Assembly: GCF_004762045.1 (NCBI RefSeq)
Contig: NZ_SJOM01000007.1
Span: 3,233,806 to 3,297,805 of the forward strand
From: Mycobacterium sp. DL99
GTDB lineage: Bacteria > Actinomycetota > Actinomycetes > Mycobacteriales > Mycobacteriaceae
Length of the DNA: 64,000 nt
Reading direction: 5' to 3'
Shown here: positions 53,603 through 62,004 of the stretch, piece by piece
How positions within the stretch are numbered: position 1 is the first letter of the stretch
Layout of the letters: each line of letters opens with the position of its first letter
Program-made: the position numbers and the translations under genes
Notes under the pieces: generated by a model
Database searches by the model: none
Told to the model about the DNA's origin: nothing
The model's input: the letters and a program-made list of their open reading frames with translations, nothing else

Positions 53603-53920
53603 TTGTCGAGCGGCAGGATCGTAGGGAGCGTCGTCGTTGCCTCAGCTGCGGCTGCATTGGGATTGGGCTTATCCGCTCCGGCACTGGCAGCGCCGACAGG
53701 TCAGACATCGGCGCAAGCGACAATCAGTGAGCTAGAGGCACAGGGATTCCGAGTGATCCTCAACAAGGTCGGTAACGCACCCATGGACCAGTGCACGGTG
53801 ACCGCTGTGCGGCAGGGCACTGACGTCAAGCATTCCTGGGTGCAGCGGGGCCCGACTGGCAGGGTGAATAATCTCGTGCGCTATACAACGGCGTATGTCG
53901 ACCTCATGTGCAATCGCTGA
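53603..53920 (+). CDS. Small secreted mycobacterial protein
   Basis: The 105-residue product begins at TTG 53603 with GGAAAGGGA nearby and has a Sec signal peptide (GSVVVASAAAALGLGLSAPA, cleavage after ALAA). The mature part (ATISELEAQGFRVILNKVG, DQCTVTAVRQG, DLMCNR) has two cysteines likely to pair. This type of small exported protein is common in mycobacteria and of unknown role. A longer start at GTG 53570 is possible. Confidence 0.7.
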   Translation: MSSGRIVGSVVVASAAAALGLGLSAPALAAPTGQTSAQATISELEAQGFRVILNKVGNAPMDQCTVTAVRQGTDVKHSWVQRGPTGRVNNLVRYTTAYVDLMCNR

Positions 53921-54033
53921 GTATCCCGCGGCGGGGAATTGACAAATCAAGAGGTTCAGCAGACCTGTATTCGCATTGAATTGCAGACGCGTGGACATTG
54001 CCACAGCGTCGAACATATGGAACCGCGGTGTTT

Positions 54034-54144
54034 TCTGTCAGAAGTGCCCTGGGAACGCAGGTCAGCGCGAATTTGGTCGCGCCATCCATCAATCACCGTG
54101 TTGAATACGGCCTCGTCAGCCTGCAGTAGGCGAAATATCCTCGC
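54034..54144 (-). pseudogene. Fragment resembling the N-terminal part of a tyrosine-recombinase integrase
   Basis: On the minus strand the segment reads ARIFRLLQADEAVFNTVIDG and WRDQIRADLRSQGT. The pattern of a DEAVF helix followed by a GWR motif and a charged helix is typical of the first DNA-binding domain of actinobacterial phage integrases. No catalytic domain follows; the frame ends after about 25 more residues. Interpreted as the remnant of an integrated element, consistent with the orphan spike gene 1.6 kb away. The identification rests on pattern only. Confidence 0.35.
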
Positions 54145-54417
54145 GACGGCAGTATGTGAGGAACGAACCCCCGGCAGTTCCCCAGGCATGGCGAAGACCA
54201 GTGGACGCACGGTTCGAGCCGTCGACCGCGGACGAATCGTCATTCTGGGGTAACCCCTGCCAACACAAGGCTATTCGTCGTGGCGACGTAATAGGCGACC
54301 CTCGAAGGTGTGATCGCGCAGGTGGCCCGTCGCCCAACCCCGAGGAACGCGAGAGGCCGATCAACGTCATCAGCACGATATGGGCGGCGTCGGCCAACGG
54401 AGCCACGCAGCCGCGCA

Positions 54418-56265
54418 CTAATCGCCTGGGGCCCGCAGCATGACCTCTGAGATATTGGTGCGGCTCTGCCCGTCGAGGGTGCCCAACTTCGAAATCCACA
54501 CCAGCACATTGGAGGTTTCCGTCTGATTATCGACGGTGATGGTGTTTTGCCCGGGTTGTAACGCCACTGTCGGCGTCAGCTCGGTTGTGTCGGACAGGCT
54601 GTTCGGATGGGCACTGTCGGCCGCACGAATCTGGACCTCTGTTCCGGTGCTGGGCACGTCGATCGTGACCTCGCTCAATGCGGTCGGCGAGGGGAGCTGA
54701 AGTAGCAGGCCGACGCCTTCTTTGAAGGCGGGAAACGGCGCAGCATCTTGGTAGATGTCGGTGGGCCACGACGTGTCCGGGTTGCCGTCGATGGCCAGAC
54801 CCGCCTGATCCGGATGGTCTGGTGAGCCGCCGGGGGAGAACACCGTCGCTGTCTCGGGCGTCACGATCGGCCCCGGTGCGCTGTGCGACGACGAGCCCAA
54901 ACCGCGAATGAGAAGGACGGACATGGCAACGATCATCGCGATCACGGCCAGAACCAAGACGATGCGTACGGGACGAGACGTCAAAGCACGGCGGCGCTTA
55001 CCTGACCTCACTTCGAACGAGGTGCGCCGGCGGCGTCCGCGAGTCCCGGCCGAATGATTGACCACCGAGTCGGCGAAGAGCGTTCGGTCATCCCAGGGGC
55101 CGCTGACCTCCACCACATCCCCGTCGGAGAGTTCGCCCGTAATGGAGTTGCCGCGTAGCTCGACCGGCACGACGGTGTGCGCTTCACCGGTCGACTCGTA
55201 TCGCTCCACGCGGAAGGTCCAGACCTCCTCGTCGCTGTCAGGTCCGGACGGTTGCTTCTGCACCCCCTGGGCAGTGCCCAGGATCGTGAGCATGGCCAAC
55301 CGCTTGGTCTCCGGTGAGCTACTCCGCTCGCGGTCGTCGGGGATCTCCAGCGGGGCGGTGTGCCCACCCGCATCAGTGGGAGTCGGCTCGGAATCCCGTT
55401 CCGGCACCGGTTCGGGTGCGGTCGACACATCCGTACTCCCGCCCAGCGCCCGGGCGAAGTCCAGGCACCGCGCGTAGCGCTGGCCTGGTTGCTTCGCCAG
55501 CGCCTTCGCCATCACGGCGTCGAGATGGGCGAGGTCGCGACGACGTTCGGACAGTGGGGGCGGTGGTGCGTAGAGGTGGTTGCCGGCCAGGACGATGCGA
55601 CTCGCGTCGTCGAAGAGAGGCGCGCCGGTCAACAGATGGAAGGCGGTCGCAGCCAGGGCGTACTGGTCCGCTCGGCCATCGAGCGTCTTCCCGGTGAGCT
55701 GCTCGGGCGCTACATACGCGACGGTACCGATGGCCACATCGGTCTCCGTGAGGCCACTCGCGTCATCGGCTTCCCGCGCGATGCCGAAATCGGTGAGCAG
55801 TATTCGTCGCCGAGCACTTCCCGACGGGGCGGTGACCAGGATGTTCGCCGGTTTGACGTCGCGGTGCAGCAGGTTCCGTTCGTGCGCAACGTCGAGGGCT
55901 TCGGCGACGGCCGTCACGATCTCCACCACATCCTGGTAGGGCATCCCTGACGGATACTGCTCGATCAAGTGCTTGGCGTCGGTGCCCTCGACATAGTCCA
56001 TCGAGATCCACAGCCGGCCGTCGAACTCGCCACGGTCGTGCACCCCGACGATGTGCGGATGCCACAACGCCGCCGCCAACTCTGCCTCGCGGGTGAACCG
56101 GGCGCGGAACTCGTCATCGCGCGTGGTGTTCACCGAGAGGATCTTGAGTGCATCCAGACGGGGAAGGCGAGGATGCTGGGCCAGGTAGACCTCACCCATG
56201 CCACCGGCGCCGAGGAGCCGCTGAATGGTGTACCCGGCAAAGACGTCGCCGGCATTGAACGGCAT
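54418..56265 (-). CDS. Membrane Ser/Thr protein kinase with MviN-like C-terminal discoidin domain
   Basis: The 615-residue protein has a kinase domain with GAGGMGEV (19-26), the ATP lysine Lys41, HRDVKPAN (134-141) and DFG (159-161). Residues about 310-415 form an extra domain with SITGELSDGDVVEVSGPWDD, similar to small OB-like modules. One membrane helix lies at about 438-460 (RIVLVLAVIAMIVAMSVLLI). The outer domain (GNPDTSWPTDIYQDAAPFPA, TALSEVTIDVPSTGTEVQIR) resembles the discoidin-like C-terminus of mycobacterial MviN. It may sense a wall sugar or peptidoglycan and signal inward. Neighbours give no further clue. Confidence 0.9.
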   Translation of the reverse strand: MPFNAGDVFAGYTIQRLLGAGGMGEVYLAQHPRLPRLDALKILSVNTTRDDEFRARFTREAELAAALWHPHIVGVHDRGEFDGRLWISMDYVEGTDAKHLIEQYPSGMPYQDVVEIVTAVAEALDVAHERNLLHRDVKPANILVTAPSGSARRRILLTDFGIAREADDASGLTETDVAIGTVAYVAPEQLTGKTLDGRADQYALAATAFHLLTGAPLFDDASRIVLAGNHLYAPPPPLSERRRDLAHLDAVMAKALAKQPGQRYARCLDFARALGGSTDVSTAPEPVPERDSEPTPTDAGGHTAPLEIPDDRERSSSPETKRLAMLTILGTAQGVQKQPSGPDSDEEVWTFRVERYESTGEAHTVVPVELRGNSITGELSDGDVVEVSGPWDDRTLFADSVVNHSAGTRGRRRRTSFEVRSGKRRRALTSRPVRIVLVLAVIAMIVAMSVLLIRGLGSSSHSAPGPIVTPETATVFSPGGSPDHPDQAGLAIDGNPDTSWPTDIYQDAAPFPAFKEGVGLLLQLPSPTALSEVTIDVPSTGTEVQIRAADSAHPNSLSDTTELTPTVALQPGQNTITVDNQTETSNVLVWISKLGTLDGQSRTNISEVMLRAPGD

Positions 56266-56338
56266 GTTCGAAGCCTACAAACCAGGGCAAATCGAGCGCG
56301 AACAGGTCTTCGTCACGGCGGCGACGCGCCAAACAGCA

Positions 56339-56760
56339 TCAGCCGAGCCCGCCCCAGAACCGGGTGAGGGCAGCCGCGCCACGAGCCGGGTCCTGCACCA
56401 TCCACCAATGCCCCAGGCCGTCGAGCACCTCCGTGCGAGCACCGACCCGGGCCGCAGCACGCTGTCGAATTTCGTCGGAGCCGATGTAAGGATCATCGGT
56501 GGCGAGCGGGGAAAGGCCCGGCCGGGCCTGAGCGTTCTCCAGCGCCCGCCCGGCCTCCGCCATGGCGGGTTGGCGGGCCGAACGGTACAGCGCGAGGATC
56601 GCCCGCCCCATCTCTGGTCCTTGCTCCGCCGCAATCGACGTTGCGATGTCGATCGGTATCCCCAGCGCGAACATCTGGGCGGCGCGGTCCTCGACGGTTC
56701 CGCCCAGCATCGTGTCGACGAGTTCCTCACCCTCTCCTTGCTCATGCTCGCGGTGAATGC
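56339..56760 (-). pseudogene. Truncated alpha/beta hydrolase (C-terminal half only)
   Basis: The frame carries the last third of an alpha/beta hydrolase: a cap segment (GRAILALYRSARQPAMAEAG), then the acid region TDDPYIGSDEI and the catalytic histidine GLGHWWMVQDPARGAAALTR. The N-terminal half with the nucleophile elbow is missing, and the frame upstream becomes low-complexity. It cannot be active. It lies 73 bases after the kinase start on the same strand and marks another recombination scar in this accessory region. Confidence 0.7.
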
Positions 56761-57071
56761 TGCCGCTGTGAGCCTGTCTGGCGTAGCGCTGACGAACAGT
56801 GGGCAGACAGGTACGACGAAGCCTTATTTGCGGCGATCGAGCTTTCACACCGCGAGGCTGACGGGTCGAGCATCACGCTGCTCGTCCGTCTCGACGACGT
56901 GCCCACCGGTTGGGTTGATGCTTAGTTCTCGATCCGCGAACTATCTGCGGGAGCTGCCCCGATCCGCCGGCGGTGCCCGCGGCCTCCGCCGAAGAACGCT
57001 GACGAAAGAAAAATCCGAGACCACCACTTACACCGAATACAGACAGCCCCGCAGCCTCTACAAATCTGGAC

Positions 57072-57503
57072 TTATTGGGGGTAGTTCAGTCCCGTCCCGT
57101 GAGGCGGGATCTGAGGCCCACCACCGTGTGCGGTGACGTAGGCCATGGCTTGCTGAACTGTAGTCAATGTGGTGCGGTACCAGGGGATTTGATTGATCAA
57201 CTCGTCATTGGCAGATCGCGCCATCGGGCGAGTGCGCCGCTTCTCGAGAATCGAAATGATCTGCCCACAACGTGACGCCTCGCGGGCGAGCTCAGCGAAC
57301 GGGACCTGCCACAACTGGACATGCTGCCAACGAGACCTGAACTCGGCCGATTCTTGAAAGAGTCGCTGTTCGTGTTCATCCTGTGGCCCGTGGCTACCGA
57401 ACCTGTCGACAATCCACGGCAAAACGATCACCAGGAAGAACAACACCGCACAAATGCCGAGGAGAAGCAGCCATTCACCTGGCGTGTTCGGGGGGTGTCT
57501 CAA
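57072..57503 (-). CDS. Small membrane-anchored hypothetical protein
   Basis: The 143-residue product has one N-terminal helix (EWLLLLGICAVLFFLVIVLP) and then a charged helical part with RWQHVQLWQVPFAELAREAS and CGQIISILEKRRTRP. No family is recognised. The helix and sequence complexity suggest a real gene. It stands alone between a hydrolase remnant and a long gap. Confidence 0.5.
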   Translation of the reverse strand: MRHPPNTPGEWLLLLGICAVLFFLVIVLPWIVDRFGSHGPQDEHEQRLFQESAEFRSRWQHVQLWQVPFAELAREASRCGQIISILEKRRTRPMARSANDELINQIPWYRTTLTTVQQAMAYVTAHGGGPQIPPHGTGLNYPQ

Positions 57504-57961
57504 TCCATCCTCGCTACGGTCAATTTGCAGTCGATGGGGTGCAGCAATCGCACCGTCTCAGTGATGCCCGGGGCGGGCATACCAGTGGACTGGATGTTGG
57601 TCGGCGTCCAGCACCAGCATCGTCACCACGTTTGACGTTAGCTTACTGCTGCCCAGCCTGGACGCGAGGAACGGCAACGACGCCGCGGTCAGTCGCATCA
57701 TGGATGAGGAAGGGTTGTGGCACGCAGGCTGATTCGGGCCCGAGGCCGGGTGAGGTGGCGCCAACCCCAGTGACCATTCGGAACCTGGCCTCGCGGGACC
57801 CCAGAAGCATGGCTATCGATCCCGCTGCCCAGTACGGAACTATTTGAGTAAGAAGCGTGTCCCGCAACGGAATTGGTCGATCGCAGGGCATGGGATGGAA
57901 TCGTCACAGTGACAGTTTCAACTCTTGCTCGACCAGTTCGCGCGGTGGATAATTCGAACAG
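57504..57961. other. Stretch without a clear gene; degenerate coding possible
   Basis: Minus-strand frames read fragments such as SNVVTMLVLDADQHPVHWYA and REARFRMVTGVG that look protein-like but lie in different frames with no shared start. This may be an eroded gene, but no family can be named. Confidence 0.35.
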
Positions 57962-58180
57962 TTGAGCGATAGTAGCGGGGGATTGAGGCGTACGCGTCGC
58001 GGGTGGACGGAGCCCGGGCCGCCAGAGTTCTGCCGCCACGGACACCTACTGGCACCAGGCAAATATCAGGTCGGCAGCAGGGCGTGCCGGTGCGGGACCA
58101 TTCACCGGGTCTTCCATTGCGACGCATGTGCCGATCGGATGTACCGCCCAGAGCCTGGTGTCCGATCCAGGAATTGTTGA
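57962..58180 (+). CDS. Small cysteine-rich zinc-ribbon-like protein
   Basis: The 72-residue product (TTG start) has C-X-H-G-H and C-X-C then C-X2-C patterns: EFCRHGHLLAPGKYQVG, RACRCGTIHRVFHCDACADR. This four-to-six cysteine/histidine layout is typical of small zinc ribbons found in actinobacteria and their phages. Function unknown. It is the last gene before the repeat-bracketed segment. Confidence 0.5.
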   Translation: MSDSSGGLRRTRRGWTEPGPPEFCRHGHLLAPGKYQVGSRACRCGTIHRVFHCDACADRMYRPEPGVRSRNC

Positions 58181-58198
58181 CAGTAGGGCGGTGCGCTG

Positions 58199-58301
58199 AC
58201 CGGGTAACTCTCAAGTATTCGTGGACTGACTGGCGGCTATTTGTCCGCGACTACCTGAGAGTGGCAGACGGATTCCAGAGAGATTTGAGAGTGCCGGACG
58301 G
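58199..58301 (+). repeat. Left cluster of TGAGAGTG-type terminal repeats
   Basis: GTCCGCGACTACCTGAGAGT begins a 29-base unit at 58243-58271, and TTTGAGAGTGCCGGACGG (58284-58301) is a second unit in the same direction. An oppositely oriented unit, CCGGGTAACTCTCAAGT, lies at 58201-58217. The first unit is found inverted at 62516-62541 with 22 of 26 bases the same. Clusters of short repeats at the ends are typical of IS21-like and related transposons. Confidence 0.6.
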
Positions 58302-58602
58302 TACGCCGTCGCCGGTATGTTCAGCATTCGGAATGTGGTCCGGCGATGTTCGACGTAGAACCGCATCAACTTCCTGGCGATCACGATGACGCGGCATCGC
58401 GATGATGCGTCCGGCGGCGACACGGATTCGGATCGTCTCGGCATCGATGCCGCCGGGGCTTGTTTCGGGGAGGTGCAGGTGGTCGGCACTATCCGCGCAT
58501 CAGGGCGCGACACGCCGCCACGCAATTGACCACTTTCCTGTGAACGGCCGCAAACTGTCGTGAGCGCAAAAAGCGCGGGGGCAATGAGAGGCGACGACGC
58601 GC

Positions 58603-59745
58603 GTGACCAACTACGGGTTTCGACTATTTCGGGCGGGGATTTATCGGAACGGTCGCGGCGACCCGTGCGACGTGAAGCTCCTAGGCGCGGAGCCGGATCA
58701 GCATTTCCGCGACTACCTCTTCGACCTTGCGCTGTCCAGGAAGGGCGCTGTCGTGCACGGTTCGCCGCACACACCGGGCGCTGATGAAGCTGGCGGCGAT
58801 ATCGAGGACACCGAGGACACTGCCGACGAGGGCGAAGGCACTGCTTCAGGCGGCCGGTCTCGACCTGTACTCGTTATCCAGGACGTCTCCCACCGAGGCG
58901 ATCATGTCGTGATCGACTACCTATACGGTCGACATCTCGGCTACACGTTTGCTGGATACTCGGAGACGACAGGTGACAACCCTCCTCCTCCGCCTGTCGA
59001 TATCGCAGCCCTAAAGTCGGTGCGGCCCTATCGTGCGGTGTTTATGTTTCCCGAGACGGGCAATGTAGGCGTGGTGGCTGTCGAGGATGCAAGCCGTACG
59101 CACGCCTCCAAGAAACTCGAGCAGTGGCTCCGTCATTGGGCCCGGGAGGACGCCGAAGCGGTGGTCGCGCAGCGGCGGGAGGACACCGGGAAGAAGACCA
59201 TTCGGGCCGTTTGGTGGTCGATGCGGCTGACGCCGCTTAGCGACCCAGAGAAGCTCAAACGGCTGATGGAGAACGGGACCAGTAGCAAGATCGTGCTGAC
59301 GAAGCAGGGAGGCTCGAGCGGCAACACGCCGGGGAAGTCGCCGCTGAAGGTCGAAATGGGCCTTGATGATGGAAAGTACGCAGCGCAAGCGCGCATGCTT
59401 ATCAATAAGTGGATCGCATACTTCAACGGGCCGCCGGCCGGCCGCCAAGCCGACGCTCAGGGCGAGGCGACCCGCGATCTCGCTGCAGTGCTTGCCGACC
59501 GGTACTCGGGCTTTGATGATGAGCAGTACGACGACGCCTGGGTTGAGGTCAAGGACTCCGATGGCAAGAAGAAGCAGATCAGCCCATCGAGGTGGGCCGA
59601 TATCTTCATCTACCCGATCAGCAGCGGCATAGAATGTCCGAGCCGAGCGATATTCTTCAAACGAGTCCAGAAGTCAGTGGCACCGCTCGAAAAGTCACTG
59701 GAAGTGGAGATCGACTGGGCGGGATGGGGAATGGAAGATGGGTAG
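58603..59745 (+). CDS. Unrecognised 380-residue soluble protein, first gene of a two-gene module
   Basis: From GTG 58603 the product has three parts: an N-terminal domain (MTNYGFRLFRAGIYRNGRGD), an acidic linker (DIEDTEDTADEGEG) around residue 68, and a larger alpha/beta part with RPVLVIQDVSHRGDHVVIDY, YRAVFMFPETGNVGVVAVED and RAVWWSMRLTPLSDPEKLKR. No signal or membrane helix. No family is recognised. Its 3' end overlaps the membrane-protein gene by eight bases, so the two are made together. A soluble protein coupled to a four-helix membrane protein inside a repeat-bracketed segment is the layout of several phage-defence systems, but nothing here proves that role. Confidence 0.7.
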   Translation: MTNYGFRLFRAGIYRNGRGDPCDVKLLGAEPDQHFRDYLFDLALSRKGAVVHGSPHTPGADEAGGDIEDTEDTADEGEGTASGGRSRPVLVIQDVSHRGDHVVIDYLYGRHLGYTFAGYSETTGDNPPPPPVDIAALKSVRPYRAVFMFPETGNVGVVAVEDASRTHASKKLEQWLRHWAREDAEAVVAQRREDTGKKTIRAVWWSMRLTPLSDPEKLKRLMENGTSSKIVLTKQGGSSGNTPGKSPLKVEMGLDDGKYAAQARMLINKWIAYFNGPPAGRQADAQGEATRDLAAVLADRYSGFDDEQYDDAWVEVKDSDGKKKQISPSRWADIFIYPISSGIECPSRAIFFKRVQKSVAPLEKSLEVEIDWAGWGMEDG

Positions 59746-60304
59746 ATTCGATCTACGCCCACTATTCCGTGGACAGTTCAAGAGTCTGAAGTTAGCCAAT
59801 CGCTCGGATCGTCCGTACGACATCGCCGCGATCGGTATTTTGTATGGCGTCCCTTTAGTTCTGCTAGGCCTGTCTTTCAAGCTGGACTGGTATCTGTCCG
59901 CGCCGGTTCCCATCTTGACGGCAGTGTCGCTGTTGGCTGGCGGCACACTGAGCGCTTTTAGCTCCTTGTCGTCGTTGCGGCTGAAGTTGACCGAATGGTC
60001 GGACAGCCACGACGGCAAGGACGTCTACCGCGACAGCCTCGATGAGAGCGTGGCGCATCTGTTCATGGTTGCTCTCGCATGTGTAGTCGATGCTGCGGTA
60101 TTGGTGGTGGGCCTCAACGTATCGCGCGGTGAACCGGGCGCCCCTCGTGCGGAGGCTGTGGTGGGCGTGCCCGCCTTCTTTGCCATCGCGATCACGGCCT
60201 ACGTATTCTTGGCCTTCGTGATGGTGCTGCCGCGGCTCTATTGGGCGTACACCAGGATGAACCGCGTCTCGCCGCGGCTGGATGGCTTCGACGCCACCCG
60301 GTAG
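59738..60304 (+). CDS. Four-helix membrane protein, second gene of the module
   Basis: The 188-residue protein has four predicted helices: about 28-47 (DIAAIGILYGVPLVLLGLSF), 51-77, 107-128 (HLFMVALACVVDAAVLVVGL) and 141-171 (FFAIAITAYVFLAFVMVLPR). A charged cytoplasmic loop (KLTEWSDSHDGKDVYRDSLD) lies between helices 2 and 3. ATG 59738 lies inside the previous gene (8-base overlap). No family is recognised. The shape recalls small membrane effectors of defence systems such as KwaA, by size and helix number only. Confidence 0.68.
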   Translation: MGRFDLRPLFRGQFKSLKLANRSDRPYDIAAIGILYGVPLVLLGLSFKLDWYLSAPVPILTAVSLLAGGTLSAFSSLSSLRLKLTEWSDSHDGKDVYRDSLDESVAHLFMVALACVVDAAVLVVGLNVSRGEPGAPRAEAVVGVPAFFAIAITAYVFLAFVMVLPRLYWAYTRMNRVSPRLDGFDATR

Positions 60305-60779
60305 CGCACCTCGTGCGGTGGGGGTCCGTACTAGCAGCTCGCTGGTGCGCTTCCTCCCCAGGCAAAACTGCATCATCTGATGGAATCGTCGCGAGGAGGA
60401 TCTGTGCCCGTTGAGCTATGGGTGCGAGAGCTCGGCTAGGAGGTCCCCCGACCGGCAGGCATTAACTCCAGCAGTTCGATCGCCGACAGTCGAAAGTCGA
60501 GTGCCAAGTGCCGCGACTTTCGCTGTTGTAGCTCGACCGTCGGTTTGCGTCGTGGAATCCGACCCGTATCGCGCCGGCCGCGGAACAATGAAGTACCGGG
60601 GCGCGCGGGGAACGACGTCAAAGGTGTTCGAGCAGGACAAGCGTCGGACAGTCCACCTGCCCGAAATCTGGACGCAGCCGTGAGCGGATGAGACACTCGA
60701 CCTGACTGCATACACTTGGCGCCGTCCGCTGACCCGAATTGCGTTGTCACGGATGTCCGCGTGCATCTGAGGGGGTGCC
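60305..60779. other. Gap between the two modules; holds a short tRNA-Arg-like fragment
   Basis: No convincing gene on either strand: the frames are arginine/serine-rich shadows without starts. A good ribosome site (GAGGGGG) sits at the end for the gene at 60780. On the minus strand at 60408-60425 is an 18-base match to the 5' end of an arginine tRNA. Confidence 0.5.
60408..60425 (-). other. tRNA-Arg-like 5' fragment
   Basis: GCACCCATAGCTCAACGG matches the 5' acceptor arm and start of the D-arm of bacterial arginine tRNA (GCACCCGTAGCTCAACGG, from memory) with one change. The next bases do not form the D-stem, so this is not a working tRNA. It may be a trace of insertion at a tRNA gene. Confidence 0.35.
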
Positions 60780-61163
60780 ATGGGTGGTCTGAATGAACCG
60801 ATCGGCTTTCGGGCGTGGGACGACCCAGATAGTTCCTGGATACCCGACGAAGAGTTTCGGCGAGAGTTTCAAGGCCTACTTGCACGTGCCGCGGGCTTTG
60901 CCTCCGAAGTCACCGAACTCGCCGATGAAATACGTCGAAAAATGCTGACGGTCGAGCCACCGCAGGGTGCAGAACCCGACTGGGTCGACGGCCCGCAAAG
61001 CCCCGTCTTCTATCTACAAACGGCAATCGGCTACCTCACGACATCAGCGTATGGGGAAACGTGCTGGGATGACTATCCATACTCGAATTTCCGCCATAAT
61101 CCGCCACCACAGTACAAGTGGAGCTGTGGTCATTACCCCCGTCACCACCGCCCCCCTGAGTGA
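60780..61163 (+). CDS. Unrecognised 127-residue protein with aromatic-rich tail
   Basis: ATG 60780 follows GAGGGGG by six bases, a very good ribosome site. The product is acidic and helical in its first 60 residues (FRREFQGLLARAAGFASEVT). It ends in a Tyr/Trp/His/Pro-rich tail with CWDDYPYSNFRHNPPPQYKW and two cysteines. No family is recognised. The stop is 13 bases before the membrane-protein gene, so the pair is likely one operon. Confidence 0.6.
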   Translation: MGGLNEPIGFRAWDDPDSSWIPDEEFRREFQGLLARAAGFASEVTELADEIRRKMLTVEPPQGAEPDWVDGPQSPVFYLQTAIGYLTTSAYGETCWDDYPYSNFRHNPPPQYKWSCGHYPRHHRPPE

Positions 61164-61176
61164 AGTTTAGGTTGCA

Positions 61177-62004
61177 ATGCTCGACACTGAAAAGATCGTT
61201 CGAGCGCTGCGCGATTTCAGTCCGGCCATGTTGGGTCTGCTGGTCGTGCTTGCTGCGCTTCACGGGGGTGCCCTGCGCGCTGTGAGCTTCGGTGCTGTTT
61301 TGGCGTTACTGGTTGCCGGCGGGATCGGATACTTCATGAGCCGAAACTTGTTGCCTTATAGGCCCGCTCGGGCCGTTCTTTGGGTTGAAGCTCGAACGTA
61401 CGGCCTTGTCGGGGGCTTCTATACCTTGTGCTACTCCGGCGTGATGTACTTTTTTTGGACAGTCGCGTCTAAATTCGAAAGCAGTTCACAGAAGTATTTC
61501 ATTAGCGCATCAAGCGGCTTTGTTGTCGCCCTGTTTACGAATGCATTGATCAAGCCGGGGGAGTCAGACTCCTGGGGCGCATACTGGTGGAAGAAACTGT
61601 ATATTCCGTCATTTAAGCAATTCTTTCATCCACTCAACAGACCAGGTGGAGCCTGGTCGTCAGATGGTCCTCAATCAAAGGCGCTGCAGGCGGAGGACTT
61701 CTACGATGATCACGGGAAGATCAGTGGGTGGGGTTTCCGCGCACGGCGTGTGCGTTCCAAGTTTCTCGAGGCGCGAATACCCGACGCCGACCGGATCGGC
61801 ACATCGAAGGTCAAGGTGCTCGACAGCGTGAAGGTCATCAACAAGAAGAACATGCACTTTAAGAAAGTTGGCGAGGTCCATGAGATCAGGACCAACGAAA
61901 AGTTCCCGGTCATCGTGGATTTCGGGGACCCTGACTGTTGGTGGGGCCTGCGGTACGAAGCGCTATGGGTGGTCGACCCAGCCGAGCAAATACCAGCACG
62001 ATGA
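61177..62004 (+). CDS. Unrecognised membrane protein with soluble C-terminal domain
   Basis: The 275-residue product has four hydrophobic helices in the first 130 residues (AMLGLLVVLAALHGGALRAV, FGAVLALLVAGGIGYFMS, YTLCYSGVMYFFWTVASKF, YFISASSGFVVALFTNALI). A basic soluble part follows with KVKVLDSVKVINKKNMHFKK and FGDPDCWWGLRYEALWVVD. No family is recognised. The DNA is richer in A and T than the neighbourhood (for example 61440-61660), which suggests recent transfer. It pairs with the gene at 60780. Confidence 0.65.
   Translation: MLDTEKIVRALRDFSPAMLGLLVVLAALHGGALRAVSFGAVLALLVAGGIGYFMSRNLLPYRPARAVLWVEARTYGLVGGFYTLCYSGVMYFFWTVASKFESSSQKYFISASSGFVVALFTNALIKPGESDSWGAYWWKKLYIPSFKQFFHPLNRPGGAWSSDGPQSKALQAEDFYDDHGKISGWGFRARRVRSKFLEARIPDADRIGTSKVKVLDSVKVINKKNMHFKKVGEVHEIRTNEKFPVIVDFGDPDCWWGLRYEALWVVDPAEQIPAR

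Noticed and set aside
57558..57891. Protein-like pieces on the minus strand suggesting an eroded lipase or esterase
   Set aside because: Pieces are in different frames and no family motif could be pointed to; reported only as a gap.
60411..60683. 90-codon frame between the cargo modules
   Set aside because: Arginine/serine/valine-rich without structure, and no ribosome site.
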